Below, piece after piece: positions 54,409 through 64,000 of a DNA stretch of 64,000 nucleotides. Position numbers and translations under genes: made by a program. The notes beneath the pieces are model-generated. The model ran no database searches. It was not told where the DNA came from and saw nothing but the letters and a program-made list of their open reading frames with translations. Numbering within the stretch: position 1 is the stretch's first letter; each line of letters begins with the position of its first letter. Location of the stretch: positions 992,001 through 1,056,000 of the forward strand of contig CAVZBY010000011.1 of NCBI GenBank assembly GCA_963773685.1. Direction: 5' to 3'. Source of the stretch: JALHVH01 sp963773685 (GTDB taxonomy: Bacteria > Acidobacteriota > Aminicenantia > Aminicenantales > Saccharicenantaceae).

Positions 54409-55407
54409 TCAGGCCCCCTTCTCGACCAGGCGCGTCAGGAGGTGGCGGACGGTATAGGCCGTCATCTTCATCGGGGCCGCGGAGGCGCCGGCCTGTCCGG
54501 CCATGGGCACGAGGGTTTCCGAGACGACGAACTCATCGAGCATGATCTTCCGCACCCAGCGGGTCTCGAGGTCGATGTAGATGTCGCCGATGTATTCCGA
54601 CCCGCCGTCGGTCACGATGTCCGCCTTCGGGCCCATCGGCATGATCATCTTGAACGTGCTCTCGCCGGAATCGAAGCCGATGACCGCGCAGGCCCTGTCG
54701 TCCGCGAAGCCCAGCCCCTTGAAGGCCAGCTTGACCTCGCCGTTACGGAAGTAGGAGCCGGGCTTGATCCCCTCCCCGAGGTTGACCGGGGGCTCGGAGA
54801 ACGCCGCGGCATGGACGATGGCCTGGCCCGGGACCGTCAGGTCCTGGAGCCCGGCGCCCCCCGGGCTCGGACGGGCGAAGATATCGTCGAAGCCGTGGAA
54901 ATCTATGAAACTGTTGTAAATGAAGTATCCGTGAGTGACATCGACCTTGGCGCCCTTGCTGTCCACGAGGCCTTCGAATTTCGAGTGCGGGATGCCGAAA
55001 ACTTGCCCCTTCTCGTCCATGTCGGTGGCCGTTTTCAGGTAGACGTAACTCCACCCGGCCAGGACCGGAATGGTCACGGCTTCCCCGTCATTCACCCGAA
55101 GACTGAACTCGAGGCAGGTGTACTCGTCGCCGGGCTTTCCGCGGAGCTCAGCCGGGACACAGCGAAGCTTGAGCGTGAGCGTCTCCGTCCCGGTCCTCTG
55201 TCCCTTCATATTCATGTGGACGAGTCGCGTTTCCTGGATATAATCCCGGACCCCGGCCGCCCTCGGACCCGCCAGGTCGAACGGTCCGGCCAGGCCGGTG
55301 AGCCCCTCCGGCAGATCCGACGCGGCCGGAACCGCGGCCCATGCCGCCGACAGGCCGAACAAGGCCATAGCGACGATCGCCAAGAGGTCCGCTTTTCTCT
55401 TGCTCAT
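54409..55407 (-). CDS. Hypothetical secreted protein regulated by PadR
   Basis: 332 residues with a signal peptide (LLAIVAMALFGLSAAWA). The mature part is beta-rich with several aromatic motifs (YVYLKTATDMDEKGQ, VTHGYFIYNSFIDFHGFDDI, GSEYIGDIYIDLETRWVRKI), somewhat like LolA/lipoprotein-sorting folds, but I recognise no named family. The ATG at 55407 has AAAGGAGA upstream and overlaps the PadR stop; an open frame continues upstream but lacks a site. Probably the main target of the adjacent regulator. Confidence 0.65.
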   Translation of the reverse strand: MSKRKADLLAIVAMALFGLSAAWAAVPAASDLPEGLTGLAGPFDLAGPRAAGVRDYIQETRLVHMNMKGQRTGTETLTLKLRCVPAELRGKPGDEYTCLEFSLRVNDGEAVTIPVLAGWSYVYLKTATDMDEKGQVFGIPHSKFEGLVDSKGAKVDVTHGYFIYNSFIDFHGFDDIFARPSPGGAGLQDLTVPGQAIVHAAAFSEPPVNLGEGIKPGSYFRNGEVKLAFKGLGFADDRACAVIGFDSGESTFKMIMPMGPKADIVTDGGSEYIGDIYIDLETRWVRKIMLDEFVVSETLVPMAGQAGASAAPMKMTAYTVRHLLTRLVEKGA

Positions 55408-55979
55408 GATATCTCTCCTTTGACAACCGGCTCCTTCCGAAGCCTGGCGTATATTCTTTCGGCCCACCGGGCGTTCACCCGGTAGCCCTCCAGTCCCAAT
55501 TCGGCCGCGGCCCGCCCACAGAAGGGCATCCGGGGCCCGTCGCGCTTTATCTCGTTCTCCAGGGCCCCAATATAGGCCTCCGTTTCGGTCCGCAGGGCGC
55601 TCAGAAAGCCGAGGATCTCCTCCTTCGTCATCAGGCCGTCCATGAACGAGAACCGCAGGAGGAGGTTGTCCATCTTCCTCATGACGTCGTCGCGGGTGAC
55701 CGGGCGCGATAGGGCGCTCTTCAGGGCGGCCCGGCCTTCCACGGTCAGGGCAAAGGCCTTGCGCGGGCGGAGCGTCCGCGCGTTCTCGACCGTCCCCTTG
55801 ACGAAGCCCGCCGCCTCGAGGTTCCGGAGGGCCGGGTAGATGGCTCCCGGGCTGGCGCTGAAGTTCCCCATGGCCGTCGTCAGGAAAACCTTGCGCAGGC
55901 CGTAGCCCGACAGGGGGTGGATGGAGAGGAGCCCCAGGATGGCCAGGCTCAGGTCGGATTCAATATTACGTTTCGTCAT
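55404..55979 (-). CDS. PadR family transcriptional regulator
   Basis: 191 residues. The N-terminal winged helix (LAILGLLSIHPLSGYGLRKV, SPGAIYPALRNLEAAGFVKG) is the PadR signature, including the aromatic-rich GAIYPALRNLE recognition region; the C-terminal half is a helical dimerisation domain (PadR-s2 type, VNARWAERIYARLRKE). It starts nine bases after its -10 box without a ribosome site. A perfect palindrome inside its promoter points to autoregulation of the three-gene operon with the secreted protein and OsmC. Effector unknown. Confidence 0.93.
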   Translation of the reverse strand: MTKRNIESDLSLAILGLLSIHPLSGYGLRKVFLTTAMGNFSASPGAIYPALRNLEAAGFVKGTVENARTLRPRKAFALTVEGRAALKSALSRPVTRDDVMRKMDNLLLRFSFMDGLMTKEEILGFLSALRTETEAYIGALENEIKRDGPRMPFCGRAAAELGLEGYRVNARWAERIYARLRKEPVVKGEIS

Positions 55980-55988
55980 AGCAATATT

Positions 55989-56017
55989 AATATAATACGA
56001 ATCGTATTATTTGTCAA
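55989..56017 (-). promoter_or_regulatory. PadR operon promoter with embedded operator palindrome
   Basis: TTGACA (56017-56012), 17 bases, TATATT (55994-55989). The spacer contains the perfect inverted repeat ATAATACGAATCGTATTAT (55992-56010, nine-base arms, one-base centre), overlapping the -10 box. The position is ideal for repression by PadR, whose gene starts at 55979. Confidence 0.82.
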
Positions 56018-56059
56018 GCTCTTTTTTCAGAAACCTTCCCAGCCCCGAGTCCGGGGCCT

Positions 56060-56480
56060 GATGCAGCCGCCTGTAGTCGTAGGCTTCAGCCTGCGTCCGG
56101 AAGGCCCCGATGTAGCCGCAGGCTTTAGCCTGCGTTTTAAAGAGCTCAGGCTGAAGCCTGAGGCTACAAGAACCCCCAGCCCTGCGAGACCGCACGAGGC
56201 CTGTAGCCGCAGGCTTTTAGCCTGCGTCTTTGTGCGCGCGTTTAAGGGCGCCCTTGAAGTCCCCCCTTTGAAAAAGGGGGCCAGGGGGATTTTACCCGAG
56301 AGCTATAAATCCCCCCTAAACCCCCCTTTAGGAAGGGGGGAAGTCAGAAGCTCAGGCTAAAGCCTGAGGCTACGAAGACGCGTCGTGGACGCGCCCCTCC
56401 GGCCGCACCCCTCTGGCCGCAGGTCCGAGTCCCGGCCCAGATCTTCCCCCCTTTGGAAAAGGGGGGGGCGGGGGGATTTC
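56060..56480. repeat. Large mixed family A/B hairpin repeat array
   Basis: No gene. Family A copies at about 56078-56094, 56112-56133, 56145-56168, 56203-56228 and 56350-56375 in both orientations; family B copies at about 56258-56295, 56308-56342 and 56440-56478. The array lies between the divergent PadR and Dcp genes. Confidence 0.8.
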
Positions 56481-56514
56481 CGGCTCCGGCTATGTTTTCC
56501 GGAGGATCCTTGTG

Positions 56515-56520
56515 TATAAT
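56515..56520 (+). promoter_or_regulatory. -10 box of the Dcp-like gene
   Basis: Consensus TATAAT, followed by a leader of 35 bases with a strong AGGAGG before the ATG at 56556. The -35 is not clear. Confidence 0.45.
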
Positions 56521-56555
56521 GAGCCCTTCCGACCTTATCAGGAGGTGCGAAAGCC

Positions 56556-58676
56556 ATGAGCCGATCGCTTATCATTCTCTTTATCCTCTGCGCGGGCCTC
56601 GCGTCCATCTCTCCCCTGCCCGCGGCCCCGGCCCCGCCCGAGGGACCGGACAATCCCTTCCTCAAGCCCTACGGGACGCCCTTCGACGTCCCGCCCTTCG
56701 ACCGCATCCGGAACGAGCATTTCCTCCCGGCCATCGAAGAGGGCATCCGGCGCGAGAAGGTCGAAGTCGCGGCCATCGCCGACAACCCCGAGCCGCCCAC
56801 GTTCGCCAACACCGTCGCCGCGCTCGACCGCACCGGCCTCCTGCTCTCCCAGGTGACCGCCGTTTTCGGAGGCCTCCAGGGCGCGAACACGAACAAGGAG
56901 CTTCAGGCCCTCGCCCGGAAGACGGCCCCCATGCTGGCCGCCCACCGGGACGACATCGGCCTCAACGAGAAGCTCTTCCTCAGGATCAAGGCCGTCTATG
57001 ACGCCCGCGCCTCCCTCAACCTCGACCGCGAGGAGCTCTTCCTCCTCGAGAACGGCTACCGCGGCTTCGTCCGCGGCGGCGCCCTGCTCGACGAAAAGAG
57101 CAAGACCCGGCTCCGGGAGATCAACCAGGAACTCTCCCTGCTGAGCGTGAAGTTCGGCGAGAACGTCCTGGCCGAGACGAACGCGTTCAAGCTGGTCATC
57201 GACAGCGAGGCCGACCTGGCCGGGCTCCCGCCCTCCGTCCGGACGATGGCCGCCGAGGCGGCCAAGGAGGCCGGGCTCGCGGGAAAATGGCTCTTCACCA
57301 TCCAGGTTCCCAGCATGACCCCCTTCCTCCAATACTCCGAGAAGCGCGATCTCCGGGAGAAGCTCCACCGGGCCTACTTCATGAAGGGCGACAACGATAA
57401 CGCGAACGACAACAAGGCCAACGTCCTCGGGATCATCGCCCTCCGCCAGGAAAGGGCCCGCCTGCTGGGCTACGCCGACCACGCCGCGTTCATCCTCGAG
57501 GAGAACATGGCCAAGAACGCGGACCGGGTGAACGCGTTCCTGGACCGCCTCTGGAAGCCGACCCTGACCAAGATGAAAAAGGAGGCCGCGGACCTTCAGG
57601 CCCTCATCGACCGCCGGGGCGGCGGATACAAGCTGGCCTCGTGGGACTGGTGGAATGCCGCCGAGAAGCTGAGGCAGGAAAAGTTCGCCCTCGATGACGG
57701 CGCCCTCCGGCCCTATTTCAAGCTGGAGAACGTCCGCGACGGGCTCTTCGCCCTCTGCGGCAAGCTCTACGGCCTGACCTTTACGGAACGGACGGACCTC
57801 CCCCTCTACCATCCCGAGGTCCAGACGTTCGAGGTCAAGGAGGCCGACGGCACGCACGTCGGCGTCCTGTACATGGATTTCCACCCCCGCGAGAGCAAGC
57901 GGGCCGGCGCCTGGTCGGGCGGCTTCCGCCGCTCCTACGTCGAGGACGGAAAACGGGTCCCCCCGGTGGCCACCGTCGTCTGCAACCTCACCCGTCCCAC
58001 GCCCGACGCGCCCTCCCTGCTCTCTCCGGGCGAAGTGGAAACCATCTTCCACGAATGCGGTCACGCCCTCGCCACCCTGCTCTCCCGCGGCCGATTCCGC
58101 GACCGCACCGTGGCCCGGGATTCGGTGGAGCTGCCCTCACAGATCATGGAGAATTGGGCGTTCACGCCGGAGCTCCTGTCCGTCTATGCCAAGCACTACA
58201 AGACCGGGGAGGTCATCCCGGCCGAGCTCGTCGCAAAGCTCGAGAAGAGCAGTCTGTTCAACCAGGGATTCATCTCGGGAGAATACCTGGCCGCCTCCAT
58301 CCTGGACATGGCCTGGCACGCCCTGCCGGGCACGGCCGGGGTCGACGTCAGGAAGTTCGAGAGCGACACCATGGCCAAGATCGGGCTCATCCCGGAGGTC
58401 GTGCCGCGCTACCGGAGCACCTACTTCAGCCACATCTTCAGCGGCGGCTATTCGGCGGGCTACTACGTTTACATCTGGGCCGAGGTCCTCGACAAAGACG
58501 CCTTCGAGGCATTCAAGGAGAAGGGACTCTTCGACAAGGAGACCGCGACATCCTTCCGTAAGAACATCCTGGAGCCGTTCGGGACCGAGGAGCCCATGGC
58601 CCAATACGTCCGCTTCCGCGGACGCGAGCCCGGCATCGAGCCGCTCCTGCGGGCCCGAGGGCTGGACAAGGAATAA
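56556..58676 (+). CDS. dcp: Exported M3 family peptidyl-dipeptidase (Dcp-like)
   Basis: 706 residues. A signal peptide (LIILFILCAGLASISPLPAAP) is followed by PPFDRIRNEHFLPAIEEGI, characteristic of Dcp/oligopeptidase A. The zinc motif FHECGHALATLL (HExxH near residue 498) with SQIMENWAFTPELL (third ligand Glu) downstream, and GGYSAGYYVYIWAEVLDKDAF near the C-terminus are all conserved. It removes C-terminal dipeptides from peptides; the signal peptide indicates the periplasm. Monocistronic, flanked by repeat arrays on both sides. Confidence 0.94.
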   Translation: MSRSLIILFILCAGLASISPLPAAPAPPEGPDNPFLKPYGTPFDVPPFDRIRNEHFLPAIEEGIRREKVEVAAIADNPEPPTFANTVAALDRTGLLLSQVTAVFGGLQGANTNKELQALARKTAPMLAAHRDDIGLNEKLFLRIKAVYDARASLNLDREELFLLENGYRGFVRGGALLDEKSKTRLREINQELSLLSVKFGENVLAETNAFKLVIDSEADLAGLPPSVRTMAAEAAKEAGLAGKWLFTIQVPSMTPFLQYSEKRDLREKLHRAYFMKGDNDNANDNKANVLGIIALRQERARLLGYADHAAFILEENMAKNADRVNAFLDRLWKPTLTKMKKEAADLQALIDRRGGGYKLASWDWWNAAEKLRQEKFALDDGALRPYFKLENVRDGLFALCGKLYGLTFTERTDLPLYHPEVQTFEVKEADGTHVGVLYMDFHPRESKRAGAWSGGFRRSYVEDGKRVPPVATVVCNLTRPTPDAPSLLSPGEVETIFHECGHALATLLSRGRFRDRTVARDSVELPSQIMENWAFTPELLSVYAKHYKTGEVIPAELVAKLEKSSLFNQGFISGEYLAASILDMAWHALPGTAGVDVRKFESDTMAKIGLIPEVVPRYRSTYFSHIFSGGYSAGYYVYIWAEVLDKDAFEAFKEKGLFDKETATSFRKNILEPFGTEEPMAQYVRFRGREPGIEPLLRARGLDKE

Positions 58677-58684
58677 GCCGGCTT

Positions 58685-59128
58685 CGGATGTAGCCTCAGG
58701 CTTTAGCCTGAGCCTGCTTGATTCCTGTAGCCTCAGGCTTTAGCCTGAGCTATCTTCGGAAATTCTTCTTCAAGCGCAGGCTAAAGCCTGCGGCTACATC
58801 AAAACCTCTGTCTAAGACGCAGGCTAAAGCCCGGCAAATCCCCCCTTCCCCCCTTTTCCAAAGGGGGGGTACTTCCGGTGAAGCCCGCGGCTGCATTTCG
58901 GCGCAGGCTAAAGCCTGCGGCTACATCAAAGCCGCTGTCTAAAACGCAGGCTGAGGCCTGGTGAATCCCCCCTGACCCCCCTTTCCAAACGGGGGTACTC
59001 CCGGTGACGCCGGCTATCTTTCCCCCCTTTCCTAAAGGGGGGTTTAGGGGGGATTTCCTGCTCCCCCTTCATCAGGGGGGTCAGGGGGATTTTCTGTTCC
59101 GCCTCTCTAAAGGGGGGCCAGGGGGGAT
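58685..59128. repeat. Large mixed family A/B hairpin repeat array
   Basis: No gene in 450 bases. Family A copies near 58692-58712, 58731-58750, 58775-58795, 58818-58832, 58903-58922 and 58943-58957; family B copies near 58840-58870, 58964-58997, 59021-59056, 59062-59092 and 59098-59128. The final B copy directly abuts the stop codon of the FolD-like gene. Confidence 0.8.
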
Positions 59129-59981
59129 TTAGTAGTACGTTCCCCGGTATTTCGCGGCATAAGCCAGGTTCTGGAAGAGCATGGTCCTCGTCATGACGCC
59201 GATCCCGTTCGCGGGATGGGTGATGTAGCGGACCTTGGGCGCGAGCTCCTCGAAGACGATGTTGCCCTGGTAGGCCATGTCCACGACGACCGCGCCGGGC
59301 TTGACGAGGTCCGAGTCCAGGATGAAATCCTCGCCCGGGACGGCCGTGATGAGGATGTCGGCCATCCGGACGCACGTTTCCAGGTCCTCGCGGTCCGTCT
59401 TGACGTGGCAGTTGATGACCGTCGCCTCCAGGTTCTCGAGCATCATCCCCAGGGCCTTGCCTACGGGGATGGAATTGTTGACGATCGTGACGTAGGCGCC
59501 TTCTATCGTGATGTCCGGATAGGCCCTCAGGGTCTTCACCACCGCCTTTGGGGTGCAGGGAACGATGCACTTGAAATCCTCCGCCGCGTCGAGGAAGCGC
59601 CGGTACTGCACGAGATAGCCCAGGTTCTCGGCGTGAAGGCCCTCGACGTCCTTGCGCGGATGGACCCAGTTCATGACGATCTGGTCGTCGAGGCCGGGAT
59701 AATGGACCGGGTAGAGGATGAAGATGCCGTTGGTTTCCTCGTCGGCGTTGCCGGTCGCGACGGCCGCCCGCAATTCCTCCTTCGAGAACACCCGGCGCTC
59801 TTCCGGACGACGCCCAGGCTCGCGCGTCCTTCGCGATGAGGGAAGCGTAGGTTTTCGAGCCGAAGTCATCGGTGGCCAGAATGATCATGAGCTTCGGCCG
59901 GAACGGGAATGCGGCCAGCTCAGCCGTTATCCGTTCCCTGTGGGCCCGGGCGATGGCCCGGCAGTCGAGGATATTTCCCAT
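59129..59981 (-). CDS. Methylenetetrahydrofolate dehydrogenase, Mtd1-like FolD homologue (two frame breaks)
   Basis: About 285 residues joined. GSKTYASLIAKDA holds the FolD Tyr/Lys pair; NNSIPVGKALGMML and DILITAVPGEDFILDSDLV form the dinucleotide-binding half. Instead of the bacterial QLPLP motif it has NGIFILYPVHYPGLDDQ, with KDVEGLH and CIVPCTPKAVVKTL, which recalls yeast Mtd1, an NAD-dependent monofunctional enzyme. Between 59845 and 59800 restoring one G at two sites gives KDARSLGVVREERRVFSKEE, matching that family. GGAGG precedes the ATG at 59981. Role: one-carbon metabolism in the cytoplasm. Confidence 0.8.
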
Positions 59982-60034
59982 GCCGTTCCCTCCGTGTGCG
60001 CCTGATGACCGATTATACCAGCGGCCCTTGACAC

Positions 60035-60220
60035 TCGCTCGAAGCGCAGGCTGAAGCCTGCGGCTACATCAAAGCCGCTGTCTAAGACGCAGGCTGAATC
60101 CAGGGAAATCCCCCCTACCCCCCTTTTCCAAAGGGGGGTATTCAAGGACCGGTCCCTGACTTGAGTTCGCGGGCATCGGTCTGCGCAATATTTCCCCCCT
60201 TTCCTAAAGGGGGGCTAAGA
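60035..60220. repeat. Family A/B hairpin repeats
   Basis: Family A copies near 60045-60064 and a decayed one near 60084-60100; family B copies near 60108-60140 and 60192-60216. No gene between folD-like and ppdK except the ppdK terminator. Confidence 0.75.
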
Positions 60221-60223
60221 GCT

Positions 60224-60271
60224 AAAAAAAGGGGCGCTTCCGTGTCCCCGTCAAGGGAACGGAAGCGCCCC
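60224..60271 (-). terminator. Rho-independent terminator of ppdK
   Basis: A perfect 13-bp stem (GGGGCGCTTCCGT at 60231-60243 pairing with ACGGAAGCGCCCC at 60259-60271) with a 15-base loop is followed, in the minus-strand direction, by seven T. It begins 26 bases after the ppdK stop. Confidence 0.88.
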
Positions 60272-60296
60272 GTCGTCTTCCTTCAGTGCCCGAAGC

Positions 60297-63118
<2,822 letters not shown>

Positions 63119-63132
63119 TGCGGTACGACTCC

Positions 63133-63603
63133 TTATGTGATTATCCAAGGAAATATACTCTCCCGGGGGGCAAATTTCAAGACGGCGGGAGGCGCTTCGG
63201 ACGCGAAAAAGCGAGCAAAACGGCCATGAAAAAGCATCGCGGCGTCCTCGAGGATGAGCGTCCATCCGGCCTTGCGGCTCAAGGCCCCGAAACAGCCGCA
63301 ATCCACGTCGAGACCGCGGACCATGGTGACGGCGACGAGGAGGATGAAGAATACGAGCATGAGCGAGATGAGCCCGGCGCTCGTCCTCTTGAAGAGCCCG
63401 GCGACGAGAGCGGCCCCGGCCAGGACCTCGACCCAGGGCAGGATGAGGGCGGTGAAGAAGGCGATCGCCCGAGGCACGAGCCTGTAGTTATCGATGTCCT
63501 GGGCGAAGCCGAGGGGGTCGGCGATCTTGAGGGCGCCGGCATAAAGGAAAAGGCCCCCGACGACGATCCGGAAGGCGAAGAGGACGGCCCTGTTCCGGAT
63601 CAT
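63133..63603 (-). CDS. MauE/DoxX family membrane protein
   Basis: 156 residues with four helices: FAFRIVVGGLFLYAGALKIA (DoxX/MauE opening), PWVEVLAGAALVAGLF, LISLMLVFFILLVAVTMVRG and a final amphipathic part, with VDCGCFGAL after the third helix. The paired cysteines (CGCFG) are typical of MauE-like proteins involved in disulfide or quinone-linked redox. ATG 63603 overlaps the rhodanese stop, a frequent gene pair in Acidobacteria and Deltaproteobacteria. Confidence 0.85.
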   Translation of the reverse strand: MIRNRAVLFAFRIVVGGLFLYAGALKIADPLGFAQDIDNYRLVPRAIAFFTALILPWVEVLAGAALVAGLFKRTSAGLISLMLVFFILLVAVTMVRGLDVDCGCFGALSRKAGWTLILEDAAMLFHGRFARFFASEAPPAVLKFAPRESIFPWIIT

Positions 63604-64000
63604 TCGCCCGTCTCCCCCGGCAGGCCGGCCGCCGCCCATTCCGCCCAGCCGCCCGGGAACACCCGGATGTCTTTCAGGCCCCGGCCCGCGAGGAGCCGGG
63701 CCAGGCCGAGGCTCGACAGGCAATCGCCTCCGGAGCAATAGACGACGATCTGTTTATCGGGCCCGACGGACGAGGCGAAGCCCGCCAGGGCCCGCTCTTC
63801 GGCGGTCGCGAACGGCAGGCTCCGCGCCCCCGCGATATGTCCGGCCCGGAATTCGTCCGAAGGCCGGGCGTCCACAAAAAGGCCTTCCCCTCCGGCGAAC
63901 AGGTCCTCGGCCTCGGCCAGGCCGATCTGGATGATCCCGGGAAAGGTCTTTGCGGCGAGGAACCCCTCTTCGAGGTCTCCCTTCAAGAAGCGCACGACGA
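63600..64000 (-). CDS. Rhodanese-like domain protein (5' end outside window)
   Basis: The frame is open to the window edge. The rhodanese domain has LFVDARPSDEFRAGHIAGAR and the active-site loop VVYCSGGDCLSS with its catalytic Cys, then FPGGWAEWAAAGLP. The region before it (FPGIIQIGLAEAEDLFAGGE) is a short lead-in; a membrane or signal segment may lie beyond the window. The GTG at 63995 is probably internal. It likely moves sulfur or handles persulfides together with the MauE/DoxX protein. Confidence 0.85.
   Translation of the reverse strand, partial: VVRFLKGDLEEGFLAAKTFPGIIQIGLAEAEDLFAGGEGLFVDARPSDEFRAGHIAGARSLPFATAEERALAGFASSVGPDKQIVVYCSGGDCLSSLGLARLLAGRGLKDIRVFPGGWAEWAAAGLPGETGE

Overview
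The window is GC-rich chromosomal DNA of a diderm (Gram-negative type) bacterium. It has an LpxR-like lipid A deacylase, a TolC/RND efflux system, SecA/Tat signal peptides, lipoproteins and an exopolysaccharide assembly cluster. Gene content, the very tight operons (many ATGA overlaps) and the abundant short intergenic palindromes fit an uncultured Acidobacteriota-type organism, plausibly Candidatus Aminicenantes; this taxonomic call is an inference, since no rRNA, tRNA or CRISPR was seen.

Layout. 0-5.8 kb: tail of a methyltransferase, then a molybdenum hydroxylase locus (MocA and XdhC maturation proteins divergent from a 2Fe-2S subunit, a Tat-exported molybdopterin subunit and a membrane protein), ending in a gene remnant. 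5.9-11.5 kb: TolC-adaptor-RND pump. 11.6-15.6 kb: exported acetamidase/formamidase, a B12-binding radical SAM protein and a convergent GT39-like membrane glycosyltransferase. 15.7-21.4 kb: a six-gene, translationally coupled operon (IPP-isomerase-like NUDIX lacking the catalytic Cys, two paralogous radical SAM proteins, a QueG-like double-cluster Fe-S protein, a SPASM radical SAM protein and a UbiA prenyltransferase). I cannot match it to a known pathway and regard it as the best candidate for an undescribed system. 21.5-26 kb: thioredoxin-like protein, LOG, DUF6544, HpaI-type aldolase, LpxR. 26-33 kb: Ffh, a C39-like/FN3 secreted protein, AccB-AccC, a LecA-like secreted protein, SuhB. 32.5-40.5 kb: MacA-like adaptor and ABC ATPase with no FtsX permease beside them, Yip1 protein, DUF4388 protein, MiaA, HflX, TPR-SLH lipoprotein, PgsA. 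40.6-41.1 kb: an AT-richer island with a decayed OLD/TOPRIM-like gene. 41.2-44 kb: small envelope proteins. 44-51.3 kb: minus-strand polysaccharide cluster (WcaJ-type initiating transferase and five glycosyltransferases). 51.4-64 kb: M20 peptidase, HDAC-like deacylase, PadR operon with OsmC, Dcp-like M3 peptidase, a fungal-Mtd1-like FolD homologue, PPDK with a histone-like tail, MauE/DoxX and rhodanese proteins.

Regulation is unusually legible: many genes have sigma70-type promoters (TTGACA/TTGCAT-like, 17 nt, TATAAT-like). Several place the -10 box only 6-12 nt before the start codon, implying leaderless mRNAs. One pair of divergent promoters shares a single palindromic -35 box.

Twelve genes, including PPDK, pgsA and folD, carry about 21 internal frame changes, 18 of them equivalent to one extra base. 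The simplest reading is uncorrected insertion errors in the assembly, so these genes are annotated as whole genes with the breaks described. Two families of short hairpin repeats (a GCAGGCT-AGCCTGC palindrome and a CCCCCCTTT-AAAGGGGGG palindrome) fill most intergenic gaps after 26 kb.
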